A stretch of 41,728 nucleotides of DNA, from assembly GCA_017397695.1 (NCBI GenBank), contig JAFQIF010000013.1, positions 1-41,728 on the forward strand, written 5' to 3'. Origin of the DNA: Clostridia bacterium (GTDB lineage Bacteria > Bacillota_A > Clostridia > Christensenellales > Aristaeellaceae). The position numbers and the translations under genes were made by a program. How positions within the stretch are numbered: position 1 is the first letter of the stretch; the number at the start of each line of letters is the position of its first letter. Positions 9,339-17,579 of the stretch are shown here, one piece after another. Below the pieces are notes generated by a model. It was not told the origin of the DNA, did not search any database, and saw nothing but the letters and a program-made list of their open reading frames with translations.

Positions 9339-11087
9339 TTACTTTTTAAAGTTGTTCCATCTCCGCCTGAAGTAATGTGCGGCCATCTTGGGTTTTCTGT
9401 CCCGGGTGAACAGACCCTTGCGGTTGCCGCCTGAGCGCATGGGCCCCTGCTGGGTGCCAAAGTCCGCGAAGTTCCATGGGAATTCGCCGGCGACAAAGGC
9501 CCTTGCATCGAGGCATTCGTGGATGGCCTCATAGTACTCGACCTGGAATTCTTCGGAGAACATTTCCGGCACGACATTGTGCAGGCCGTTGACGGTATCT
9601 GCGCCGTATTCGGAGAGAATGAGCGGCTTGTCAATCTTCTCCCAGAAATCCAGTTCGATGTTGAAGGCATATTTGGCTGTTTCCAGATCGCCGGAAAGGT
9701 TATACCATCCGTAGTAACGGTTGACGCATACCACGTCCATCGTGCGGGTGATCAGATCGCGCGTATAATCATTTTGGCAGCAGACCATCGTGACCGGGCG
9801 GTTTTGCGTATCCAGCGCATGAGCCAGATCATAAAGGGGTTTCCAGTAATCGTAAGCGGACTGCGGGAAATGTTCGGTGTCCGGCTCGTTTCCCAGGCTC
9901 CACATGATGACGCAGGGATGATTGCGGTCGCGCGCGATCATATCGCGCAGCACCTGTGCGTGATAATCAAAGAGCGGGAAGGTTTTGTACGGGTCTGTCC
10001 TGTCGCCTGCGCCGATGCCGACGGCGGGTGTCTCGTCCACGACCAGAATACCCTCGCGGTCGCACAGATCGTACATCTCCTCGGCGTAGGGGTAGTGGCT
10101 CATGCGCAGGGCGTTGGCGTTCAGCCAGCGATACAGGGAGAGATCGACGACGTTTGCGCACATGTCCAGACCGCGCCCGTGGAAGGGCAGATCCTCGTGC
10201 TTGCAGGGGCCGTGCAGGTGAATGGGATTGCCGTTCAGCAGGATGCTGTGACCGCGCACCTCGACGCTGCGGAAGCCGAAATGCTGTTCATACAGGTCGC
10301 TGCCAAAGCGGATGCGTGCCGTATACAGATACGGCGTTCCGGGATAGGGCTCCCACAGCCGGGGATTGGCCAGGGAGAGCGTGCCCTCGCTGCCGTCGGC
10401 CGAGGCAACGGTTCTGCCGTCGGCATCTGCGATATCGATCTGCACGGAGCCTTCGCCGATGGTCTTTACCGCATAGCGTAGCGTGCCGTACATGTCTGCG
10501 TCAAGTGTTATGCCATCGATATAGGACGGCGGCGTGGTATACAGGCGCACAGGGCGGGTAATGCCGGCGTAATTGAAGAAATCGAAATTGGGCAGGTTGA
10601 TGCCATTTTCCTGCTGGCGCCGTTTGCCGGCTTCGACGGAGGGGATACCGGCGTTGTCCGAACCGAAAAATGCGACGCCGCCTTCGTTGCCTACGGGCAG
10701 CGTGCTGTGGCTGATGCGGTTATCGACGCGCACAAGCAATTCGCAGCGCTGCCCCGGCTCGGCTGCGGCGGTGATGTCGGCTTCGAAGGGCAGGAAGCCG
10801 CCTCGATGGCGGCACAGCTCTTTGCCGTTCAGCCAGACGACAGCATCATGAGTCACGGCGTCAAAGCGCAGCACACGGCGCTGCCCGGCGCAGAAGGCGG
10901 GAACCACCAGCTGTGTGCGATACCACGCAAAGCCGACGTGACTGCGGAAACGACGGTCGGCCTTCTGGTCGTTATAAGAGGCGGGCACGGCAATGCTTTC
11001 CCACGGGTCGTTTTCGCTCAGCCGGAAATCCCACATGCCGGACAGGTCGAGTACGATGCGGGCGGCGTTCGTCTTCGGATAAAGCAT
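9339..11087 (-). CDS. uidA: Beta-glucuronidase, GH2
   Basis: This 582-residue cytoplasmic enzyme removes terminal beta-glucuronic acid. The GH2 order is clear: jelly-roll sugar-binding domain (1-180), immunoglobulin-like domain (about 180-275) and TIM barrel. Acid/base Glu401 (SLGNEPDT) and nucleophile Glu493 (ILSEYGADT) match E. coli Glu413 and Glu504. The glucuronate-specific Asn-x-Lys motif is present as Asn555-Arg-Lys557 in GGNRKGLFTRD, which separates it from beta-galactosidases. There is no signal peptide. The ATG at 11087 follows AAGGAGG, and the gene lies 12 nt behind the LacI-type regulator in the same transcript. It likely works on oligosaccharides taken up by the divergent ABC transporter. 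Confidence 0.95.
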   Translation of the reverse strand: MLYPKTNAARIVLDLSGMWDFRLSENDPWESIAVPASYNDQKADRRFRSHVGFAWYRTQLVVPAFCAGQRRVLRFDAVTHDAVVWLNGKELCRHRGGFLPFEADITAAAEPGQRCELLVRVDNRISHSTLPVGNEGGVAFFGSDNAGIPSVEAGKRRQQENGINLPNFDFFNYAGITRPVRLYTTPPSYIDGITLDADMYGTLRYAVKTIGEGSVQIDIADADGRTVASADGSEGTLSLANPRLWEPYPGTPYLYTARIRFGSDLYEQHFGFRSVEVRGHSILLNGNPIHLHGPCKHEDLPFHGRGLDMCANVVDLSLYRWLNANALRMSHYPYAEEMYDLCDREGILVVDETPAVGIGAGDRTDPYKTFPLFDYHAQVLRDMIARDRNHPCVIMWSLGNEPDTEHFPQSAYDYWKPLYDLAHALDTQNRPVTMVCCQNDYTRDLITRTMDVVCVNRYYGWYNLSGDLETAKYAFNIELDFWEKIDKPLILSEYGADTVNGLHNVVPEMFSEEFQVEYYEAIHECLDARAFVAGEFPWNFADFGTQQGPMRSGGNRKGLFTRDRKPKMAAHYFRRRWNNFKK

Positions 11088-11099
11088 ACGGATTCCTCC

Positions 11100-12149
11100 T
11101 TAGTCGGGTTTGCGCGGGCCCAGCTTGGCGCCACAGCTTTCGCGTACGATCAGCGTGGCTTCGCGCATCAGGGAAAAGGACTGCGTGGAAGCGGACTGCG
11201 CGACGAGCAGCTCGCGTACTGCGCTTTGCGCCATATCCTCGGGGTGCAGGTCCACGCTTGTCAGAGGCGGATCGGTGTAGGGGCAGAAGAACTGATTGTC
11301 GCAGCCGATGACGGCCATATCCTCCGGCAGCTTGAGCCCCATCTGTTTGAGCTGCTTGATGGCGCCCAGCGCCACGCGATCGTTGAAGGCGATCAGCGCG
11401 GTGGGATAGCGGTGCTTGTCCATGCCCGAGAGCATGCGCAGGATGGCGCGCTCGCCGCCCTCCTCGTCGTAGCCTGTGTCCACGTGATAGGCGGGATCGT
11501 CCGGCAGATCGAGGGCACGCAGCTCCTCCAGGAAGTTTTCGCCGCGCTTGGAATTATCCTTGAACTGCATGGAGCCGCCGATAAAGGCGATACGCCTGTG
11601 ACCCAGCGCATGCAGATGGCGCACAGGCAGACGGGAGCAGCCTACAAGATCGCTGTGAATGCAGATGCAGTCGAGCTTGACGGTTGGCGGGCAGACGACG
11701 GCCACGGGCATGTGGTGCTTGAGGCGCGAGAGCGCGTCGGTGAGGTCTCCCCACTCGGCGGACCAGATGCTGCCAGCGAAGAGCACGCCGTCCAGCCGTC
11801 TGCGGATGAGCTCGTCCACCAGCTCGCGGGGAATGGGATTGTTTTCCTTGACCTGGAAAAGCCATGCGTTATAGCCGTTGGCCCGGCTCTCCCAGTAAGC
11901 TGCATCGTAGATGCGCGTGAAATAAGGATTGACGATGGTAGGCATGACGATGGCAATCGTTCTGGAGCGCCCATGCTCCAGGTGCTGGGCAGATGCGCTG
12001 GGGGCATAAGCGTGCGCGTCAATGACGCGCTGCACCTTTTCGCGTGTGGCGGGTTTGACGCTTGCGCTGCCGGAGATGACGCGCGTGACGGTTGCCGTGG
12101 ATACGCCGGCTTCCCGGGCGATATCGTAGATGGTGATCTTCTGATGCAT
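11100..12149 (-). CDS. LacI-family transcriptional regulator (uronate glycan locus)
   Basis: This is a 349-residue repressor with an N-terminal HTH (ITIYDIAREAGVSTATVTRV, residues 5-24). The hinge region is SASAQHLEHG, and a sugar-binding effector domain follows (AIVMPTIVNPYFTRI, ALIAFNDRVALGAI, DMAVIGCDNQ). It is co-transcribed with the beta-glucuronidase and divergent from the binding protein-lyase operon. Two similar CG-centred operators at 12227-12242 and 12389-12404 lie in the shared control region, so it probably controls both arms and itself. The inducer is likely a uronic-acid sugar; this is inferred. Confidence 0.92.
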   Translation of the reverse strand: MHQKITIYDIAREAGVSTATVTRVISGSASVKPATREKVQRVIDAHAYAPSASAQHLEHGRSRTIAIVMPTIVNPYFTRIYDAAYWESRANGYNAWLFQVKENNPIPRELVDELIRRRLDGVLFAGSIWSAEWGDLTDALSRLKHHMPVAVVCPPTVKLDCICIHSDLVGCSRLPVRHLHALGHRRIAFIGGSMQFKDNSKRGENFLEELRALDLPDDPAYHVDTGYDEEGGERAILRMLSGMDKHRYPTALIAFNDRVALGAIKQLKQMGLKLPEDMAVIGCDNQFFCPYTDPPLTSVDLHPEDMAQSAVRELLVAQSASTQSFSLMREATLIVRESCGAKLGPRKPD

Positions 12150-12190
12150 GGGAGCCTCTTTTCTGCGCGGTGCGCAGCGATGATGATCCT

Positions 12191-12219
12191 ATTATACAAT
12201 AGGTTGAATGCTCAATCAA
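12191..12219 (-). promoter_or_regulatory. Probable promoter of the second lacI-type gene and uidA
   Basis: Minus-strand TTGATT (12214-12219) and TATAAT (12191-12196) are 17 bp apart. Operator O1 begins 8 bp upstream of the -35 box. Confidence 0.7.
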
Positions 12220-12226
12220 TACGAAA

Positions 12227-12242
12227 ATGTTATCGGTAACAT
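12227..12242. promoter_or_regulatory. LacI-type operator O1
   Basis: ATGTTATCGGTAACAT has 6-bp inverted arms around a central CG. It shares ATGTNANCGGTAACAT with O2. It sits next to the lacI/uidA promoter and about 106 bp upstream of the start of the divergent operon. Confidence 0.72.
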
Positions 12243-12297
12243 AATTTGAAATACAACGGCAGATAGATAAAATAATAGCGTCAATTTGAACAAAACC

Positions 12298-12326
12298 TTG
12301 ACACCCGTTTGAGGGGGTTATATAAT
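12298..12326 (+). promoter_or_regulatory. Strong sigma-A promoter of the uronate glycan operon
   Basis: Both hexamers, TTGACA (12298-12303) and TATAAT (12321-12326), are perfect consensus matches with a 17-bp spacer. Transcription should begin near 12333, leaving a leader of about 104 nt that contains O2. Confidence 0.88.
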
Positions 12327-12388
12327 AATCCTAAGGATTGAGCTGAAAATGTGCGCTTTCTGAGGGATAAATGGGTTATTCATGAGGA

Positions 12389-12404
12389 ATGTAAGCGGTA
12401 ACAT
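12389..12404. promoter_or_regulatory. LacI-type operator O2
   Basis: ATGTAAGCGGTAACAT matches O1 at 14 of 16 positions and keeps the central CG. It lies about 57 bp into the transcript. O1 and O2 centres are 162 bp apart, so repression by roadblock or DNA looping is possible. Confidence 0.7.
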
Positions 12405-12436
12405 TTTTGCTCAGAATCGAAAAGGAGGAAACTCAC

Positions 12437-13675
12437 ATGAAAAAGATGCTCACTCTGGCCCTGGCGCTCATGCTGTGCCTGGCTATGGTTGGTGCCTGCG
12501 CGGAAGGCAAGCAGGTTCTGACCGTCGTCACCTGGGACGCGACCACGACGCCGTATCTGGTTGCTCAGGAAGCCGCGTTTGAGGCGAAGTATCCGGACGT
12601 TGACCTGCAGTACATCGACGTGGCGTCTCAGGACTACGCCATCAAGGTTGGCACCATGCTCTCCGGCGGCGATACCTCCGACGTCGTGATGATCAAGGAA
12701 GCGCGCGACATCATCAACTGGCAGGCTGCCGGCTATGCCGCTCCGATGACCGATTACATCGCTGCGGACGGCTTCGACCTCTCCGGTTATGTCGGCACCG
12801 AGGTCAACTACGCTGTGGACGGCGTGCAGTATGCGCTTCCGTTCCGCTCTGACTTCTGGGTTCTGTTCTACAACAAGGATCTGTTCGACGCTGCCGGCGT
12901 TGCCTATCCGACCAACGACATGACCTGGGATCAGTACGCTGAGCTGGCCAAGGCTATGACCAAGGATGGCGTCTACGGCACCCACTACCACACCTGGCTG
13001 TCTGCTGTTGCGAACTGGGCCGTGTGTGACGGCGTGAACACGCTGGCTGACGGCGAATACTCCGATCTGGCGTACTACTACAACCTGTATCAGGATCTGG
13101 AAGACGCCGGCGCCTGCATGGCGTACAATGAGCTGAAGGCCTCCGGCCTGCACTACAGCGCGGCTTTCGCCAACGGCAACATCGCCATGATGCCGATGGG
13201 CTACTGGTATGTCTCCACCCTGATGGGCTACATCAAGGACGGCACCTGCAGCTTCAACTGGGGCATCACCGCTGTGCCGCACGCTGAGGGCGTGGCCGCT
13301 GGTTCTTCCTTCGGCAACCTGACCGGCGTGATGATCAACGAGAAGGCCGAAAACAAGGATCTGGCCTGGAAGTACATTTCCTGGCTGTGCGGCGAAGAGG
13401 GTGCTGCCACCACCGCTGCCACCGGCACCCGTCCGGCCTGGGTCTCCGAGAACGTTGCGGGCACCATGTCCGCCGTCGACGGCTTCCCGACCGACGAAGC
13501 CTCCAAGGCTGCGCTGATCCCGTCCTACGTCGGCATGGAGTGGCCGGTCGTGGACAAGCTCTCTGAGATTCAGAGCGTGGTCAACGAGGAGCACAGCCTC
13601 ATCATGACCCGTGAGATCGATGTGGAAGAGGGCATTGAGGAAATGAACGAGCGCGTTGCTGAGCTGTTCGAGTAA
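12437..13675 (+). CDS. CUT1 sugar ABC transporter, extracellular solute-binding protein
   Basis: This 412-residue binding protein has a signal peptide (MKKMLTLALALMLCLAMV, cut near ACA at residues 20-22). A family 1 sugar-binding fold follows (LTVVTWDATTTPY, ALPFRSDFWVLFYNKDLF near residue 135). The ATG at 12437 follows AAAGGAGG. It leads an operon of two permeases, a heparinase II/III-type lyase, DUF2264, an unsaturated glucuronyl hydrolase and a discoidin-like protein. The ligand is therefore probably a uronic-acid-containing oligosaccharide. The exact glycan cannot be told from sequence. Confidence 0.92.
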   Translation: MKKMLTLALALMLCLAMVGACAEGKQVLTVVTWDATTTPYLVAQEAAFEAKYPDVDLQYIDVASQDYAIKVGTMLSGGDTSDVVMIKEARDIINWQAAGYAAPMTDYIAADGFDLSGYVGTEVNYAVDGVQYALPFRSDFWVLFYNKDLFDAAGVAYPTNDMTWDQYAELAKAMTKDGVYGTHYHTWLSAVANWAVCDGVNTLADGEYSDLAYYYNLYQDLEDAGACMAYNELKASGLHYSAAFANGNIAMMPMGYWYVSTLMGYIKDGTCSFNWGITAVPHAEGVAAGSSFGNLTGVMINEKAENKDLAWKYISWLCGEEGAATTAATGTRPAWVSENVAGTMSAVDGFPTDEASKAALIPSYVGMEWPVVDKLSEIQSVVNEEHSLIMTREIDVEEGIEEMNERVAELFE

Positions 13676-13697
13676 TTTCCGTAAATCTCACCTGACG

Positions 13698-13740
13698 GGG
13701 AGCGGGGAGAGCGAACATCTCGCTCGCCCCGCTCCCTTTC
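13698..13740 (+). terminator. Attenuating hairpin after the second binding-protein gene
   Basis: A GC-rich 10-bp stem (13698-13707 with 13727-13736) is extended inward by AGCGA/TCGCT past one mismatch and followed by TTTCTTCTC. It stands between the binding protein and the permeases, as in the other two ABC operons of the window. Confidence 0.8.
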
Positions 13741-13769
13741 TTCTCAATTTGACGTGTATCGATGACATA

Positions 13770-13819
13770 CGCTTGCGAAATATACAGATGCTTTCTGCCG
13801 TCTGCATATTTCGCAAGCG
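13770..13819 (+). repeat. Second long inverted repeat between binding protein and permease genes
   Basis: A perfect 14-bp stem (13770-13783 with 13806-13819) continues with CAGA/TCTG after an A-C mismatch, giving a 12-nt loop. A further small hairpin (GGCGGC with GCCGC, 13825-13839) follows, just before the permease ribosome site. There is no T run, so this looks like an mRNA-processing or stability element rather than a terminator. Confidence 0.6.
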
Positions 13820-13858
13820 GGAAAGGCGGCGTATGCCGCAGAAGGGGGTATATCCATC

Positions 13859-14830
13859 ATGGCACAGGCGTCTGCAAAGGCCGCAAGGCGGAAGATGAGC
13901 CGGCTGGAGAAGAAGAACACGCTCATTGCGTATTCCTTCCTCGCGCCCAACTTCCTTGGTTTTGCGATCTTTACCCTTGTTCCCGTTGTTTTTTCTGTGC
14001 TGCTGTCCTTTGTGGAATGGAACGGCGGCGCGATGGCGAATATGAAGTGGGTCGGCTTTGAAAACTATGCCGATATCTTCAAGATTGAAAAGGTGATTGA
14101 AAAGCTTGCCGAGGGCGATTTCACCTATTTCTTCCGCCGCGTCGATCTGGGCATCGCGCTCAAGAATACGATTTTCTATACGCTCATCACCGTGCCGCTG
14201 ACGCTCATCTGTGCGATTGCGCTGGCCATGGCGCTCAATAAGGCAGTTAAGGGCGCGGTGGCGTTCCGTACGATTTTCTTCTTCCCGTATGTCGCCTCAA
14301 TGGTTGCCATCTGCGTATGCTGGAATTTTATGCTCATGAAGGACGGCCCGGTCAATCAGCTCATCCAGCTGCTGGGTATTCCTTTCAACAAGAGCTGGAC
14401 AGCGGACAGTACCATGGCCATGTGGGCCATTATTCTGGTGTCCGTGTGGCGAAACATGGGCTATTACATGGTCATCTATCTGGCTGCGCTGCAGGGCGTC
14501 CCGCGCGAACTGTATGAGGCGGCGACTGTCGACGGCGCGAATAAGTGGCAGCAGTTTACCAATATCACTATCCCGCAGCTGCAGCCGACGACGTTCTTTG
14601 CTTCCATCATGATGATCATCTCCTGCTTCAAGATCTTTGACGTCGTAGCCATCATGACCGAGGGCGGCCCGGGCCGGTCCACCAAGATGCTGGTCTACTA
14701 CATCTATGATGTGGCCTTTATGCAGAACAAGTACGGCCTGGCCAGCGCGATCTCGATGGTGCTGCTGGTGATCGTGCTTGTAATCGCGGTGATCCAGTTC
14801 AGCAGCGAAAAGAAATTCGCCAACGACTAA
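13859..14830 (+). CDS. CUT1 ABC transporter permease (MalF-type)
   Basis: This 323-residue membrane protein has a first transmembrane helix near residues 22-50, a variable loop (EKVIEKLAEGDFTYFFRRVD, about 77-96) and the EAA motif EAATVDGA at 220-227. The start at 13859 follows AGAAGGGGG. It pairs with the permease 16 nt downstream. No ATPase is present in the operon, so a shared MsmX-type ATPase is expected. Substrate specificity should follow the binding protein: a probable uronic-acid oligosaccharide. Confidence 0.92.
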   Translation: MAQASAKAARRKMSRLEKKNTLIAYSFLAPNFLGFAIFTLVPVVFSVLLSFVEWNGGAMANMKWVGFENYADIFKIEKVIEKLAEGDFTYFFRRVDLGIALKNTIFYTLITVPLTLICAIALAMALNKAVKGAVAFRTIFFFPYVASMVAICVCWNFMLMKDGPVNQLIQLLGIPFNKSWTADSTMAMWAIILVSVWRNMGYYMVIYLAALQGVPRELYEAATVDGANKWQQFTNITIPQLQPTTFFASIMMIISCFKIFDVVAIMTEGGPGRSTKMLVYYIYDVAFMQNKYGLASAISMVLLVIVLVIAVIQFSSEKKFAND

Positions 14831-14846
14831 GAAAGGAGGAAGGATC

Positions 14847-15716
14847 ATGTCTCAGGCTGTTATGGAAAAGAATGCCATCAAAAAGGATAATCCCGCCCTG
14901 CAGATGCTCGGCAAGACACTGCTGTACATCGTGCTCATCAGCGTTGCGCTCTTTACGCTGATTCCCTTTGTGTGGATGATCTCCTCCTCGCTTAAGCTGG
15001 ACCGTGAGGTTTTCGCTTATCCGATGAAGTGGATTCCGGAGACCCTGCGCTGGGAAAACTACGTGCTCATCTGGCAGAAGGTGCCGATGCTCACCTACTT
15101 TAAGAACACGGCGTTTATCGCGATCGTTGTCACCTTCCTGCAGACGCTGACCTCGTCTTTCGCGGCGTATGCGTTTGCCAAGCTTCATTTTAAGGGGCGT
15201 GACGTGCTGTTCCTGGCCTATATTGCGACCATCGCAGTGCCGTGGCAGGCGTATATGCTGCCGCAGTTTATCATGATGCGTTCCATGGGTTTGTATGATA
15301 CGCTCTGGGCAATGGTCGTTCTGCAGGCGTTCTCTGCCTTTGGTGTGTTCCTGATGCGCCAGTTCTATCAGGGCGTGCCTACCGAGCTTTGTGAGGCTGC
15401 CCGCATCGACGGCCTGAGCGAGTATGGCATCTGGGCGCGCATCATGCTGCCGCTGTCCAAGGCGGCCATTGCAACGCTGGTTATCTTCACGTTCGTTGGC
15501 ACGTGGAACGACTACATGGGCCCGATGATCTACCTGACCCGCGATTTCAACAAGACCATCCAGGTGGGCCTGCGCCGCTTCATTCAGGAGAACTCCAGCG
15601 ATTATCACCTGATCATGGCTGCTTCGCTGGTGTCGCTGCTGCCGGTCTCTGTTGTCTTCCTGTGCCTGCAGAAGTACTTCATCGAGGGCATTGCGACCTC
15701 GGGCCTGAAAGGCTAA
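14847..15716 (+). CDS. CUT1 ABC transporter permease (MalG-type)
   Basis: This 289-residue second permease half has an N-terminal membrane helix at about 24-46 and the EAA loop EAARIDGL at 183-190. The ATG at 14847 follows AAAGGAGGAAGG. It is followed after 42 nt by the lyase gene, in the same operon. Confidence 0.92.
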   Translation: MSQAVMEKNAIKKDNPALQMLGKTLLYIVLISVALFTLIPFVWMISSSLKLDREVFAYPMKWIPETLRWENYVLIWQKVPMLTYFKNTAFIAIVVTFLQTLTSSFAAYAFAKLHFKGRDVLFLAYIATIAVPWQAYMLPQFIMMRSMGLYDTLWAMVVLQAFSAFGVFLMRQFYQGVPTELCEAARIDGLSEYGIWARIMLPLSKAAIATLVIFTFVGTWNDYMGPMIYLTRDFNKTIQVGLRRFIQENSSDYHLIMAASLVSLLPVSVVFLCLQKYFIEGIATSGLKG

Positions 15717-15758
15717 AGATAAAGAGGATAAAAAGGACTCATAAGGGGGACAGACCGC

Positions 15759-17579
15759 ATGTTTGGACCGTTTCTTGATGTGCATCCGCTCCGGGAAATG
15801 ATCGACACATTGCCGGTCTGCCCCTTTCCTGTGATGCAGGATCGCGCTGCTTGGGCAGGCGTCAGCGAGGAGGATCGCGCAGATCTTCTTGAGCTCTACG
15901 CGCAGCTGAAGGATGTGCCCTATCCCATGTGCACGGCTTCGCAGTTCATGGCGTTTGTTACGACGGGAAGCCGAAAGGCATATGAGAATCCGTATTTTCT
16001 GCGCAGAAGAAAGCTGATCGCTTCGGTGATGCACATGTGCCTCACCGGCGGGCAGGAGGCGCTGTACGATGTGATCGACGGCGTATGGTGCCTGCTGGAA
16101 GAGAGCACCTGGGTGATCTCTGCGCACAATGTCAATCCCATTCCCGGTGCGCTCAAGCCGGCAGACAAGCCGCTGCCGGAGATGGACGATCGGTATATTG
16201 ATCTGTTTGCCGCGCAGACGGCCATGATTCTTGCGCTGACGGACTGCCTTGTCGGCGATGCGCTGGATGTGGCTGCTCCTGTTGTGCGCAGGCGGCTGCG
16301 CCGCGAGCTGGAGGAACGCATATTCACGCCGTTTATGGTGCATGACGATTTCTGGTGGATGGGCTTTATCCGCAGGGATCTGTGCAACTGGACGCCGTGG
16401 ATCATTTCCAATATCCTGCTGACGGCCTCTGTGGAAATGCAGGATACGCTGCGCTTTTCCCGGCTTGCCGAACGCGCCTGCCGGATGCTTGACCGCTGGC
16501 TGGCGGTAATCCCGCAGGACGGCGGCTGCGACGAGGGCACGGCCTATTACAACATGGCGGGCGGCGCGCTGTTGGATTGCTTGGAACTGTTGGAGCATGT
16601 GACGCAGGGGCGCATGGTTTTCTGGCAGGAGGAGAAGATCCGGAATATCCTGTCCTTCCCGGTTAAGACGCAGCTGCCCAACGGCTGGTTTGTCAACTTT
16701 GCAGACTGCGATGCAAAACCCTTCCTTTGCGGCGAGCGGCTGCAGCTTGCTGGAGAAAAGCTGAATGATCCGGCGCTCATTGCGTTGGGTATGGCGCACA
16801 GAGGCACGCCGTCCCGGCAGATTGCGGATGTGCCGCATTTTACGCGCCTGCTTGCGAGGCTGTTTCATGCGCCTGAATTGATGGCGTCTGCGCAGATCGG
16901 TCGGCGGGACGTTTACCTGCCGGATCTGCAGCTGCGCGTGGCTGAGCAGTGCGGCATGATTCTGTGCGCCAAGGGCGGACATAACGGGGAATCCCACAAC
17001 CATAACGACGTCGGCTCGTTCATGCTCTATGTGGATGGCGAACCGGAAATCATCGACCTTGGCAACATGACGTATACCGCCAAAACATTTTCGGATGCGC
17101 GGTACACGCTCTTCAATACGCGCTCCGCATATCACAACCTGCCGATGATCGGCGGCTGTGAGCAGCGGGCAGGAGAAGCCTTTGGCGCGGCCCGGGTGAT
17201 GCGGCTGGAGGATGGACTGGCGCTGGATATCGCCGGTGCATACGGTGAGGACGCGGGCGTGGTTTGCTGTGAAAGACGGCTTCAACTGACGGCTGCGCTC
17301 ACGCTTTGCGACCGGATCTGCCTGAAAAGCGCGCAGCCGGTAACCTGGGTGTTTATGCTGCGCCATGCGCCCGCGCTTGCGCAGGGCTGTGCGGCGGCCG
17401 GACATATCCGCATTGGCTTTGATCCGCGGCTTGCGGCTGCTGTAGAGGAGATCCCGGTCAGCGATGCGCGCATGGCAAAGAACTATCCGGGCAGTGTCTG
17501 GCGGCTGATGCTCACGGCCGATGCGGCCGACGCGTTTGAGGAAACATTTACGATAGAAAGGGTGGACACCCATGAATGA
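15759..17579 (+). CDS. Heparinase II/III-family polysaccharide lyase-like protein, cytoplasmic
   Basis: This 606-residue protein has an N-terminal alpha/alpha-toroid region (about 30-380) and a C-terminal beta-sandwich opened by GGHNGESHNHNDVGSF. SHNHND (412-417) is the metal/histidine signature of the heparinase II/III domain. Lyases of this fold cut uronic-acid glycans by beta-elimination, leaving a 4,5-unsaturated uronate. That product matches the unsaturated glucuronyl hydrolase encoded two genes downstream. No signal peptide is visible, so it would act on imported oligosaccharides. The ATG at 15759 follows AAGGGGGA. Its last 8 nt overlap the DUF2264 gene (ATGAATGA). The PL family number and the substrate remain open. 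Confidence 0.82.
   Translation: MFGPFLDVHPLREMIDTLPVCPFPVMQDRAAWAGVSEEDRADLLELYAQLKDVPYPMCTASQFMAFVTTGSRKAYENPYFLRRRKLIASVMHMCLTGGQEALYDVIDGVWCLLEESTWVISAHNVNPIPGALKPADKPLPEMDDRYIDLFAAQTAMILALTDCLVGDALDVAAPVVRRRLRRELEERIFTPFMVHDDFWWMGFIRRDLCNWTPWIISNILLTASVEMQDTLRFSRLAERACRMLDRWLAVIPQDGGCDEGTAYYNMAGGALLDCLELLEHVTQGRMVFWQEEKIRNILSFPVKTQLPNGWFVNFADCDAKPFLCGERLQLAGEKLNDPALIALGMAHRGTPSRQIADVPHFTRLLARLFHAPELMASAQIGRRDVYLPDLQLRVAEQCGMILCAKGGHNGESHNHNDVGSFMLYVDGEPEIIDLGNMTYTAKTFSDARYTLFNTRSAYHNLPMIGGCEQRAGEAFGAARVMRLEDGLALDIAGAYGEDAGVVCCERRLQLTAALTLCDRICLKSAQPVTWVFMLRHAPALAQGCAAAGHIRIGFDPRLAAAVEEIPVSDARMAKNYPGSVWRLMLTADAADAFEETFTIERVDTHE

Noticed and set aside
14799..17573. Long open frame on the minus strand opposite the permease and lyase genes
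   Set aside because: The plus strand has clear permease and heparinase II/III motifs; the antisense translation is rich in Arg, His and Gln and lacks recognisable domains.
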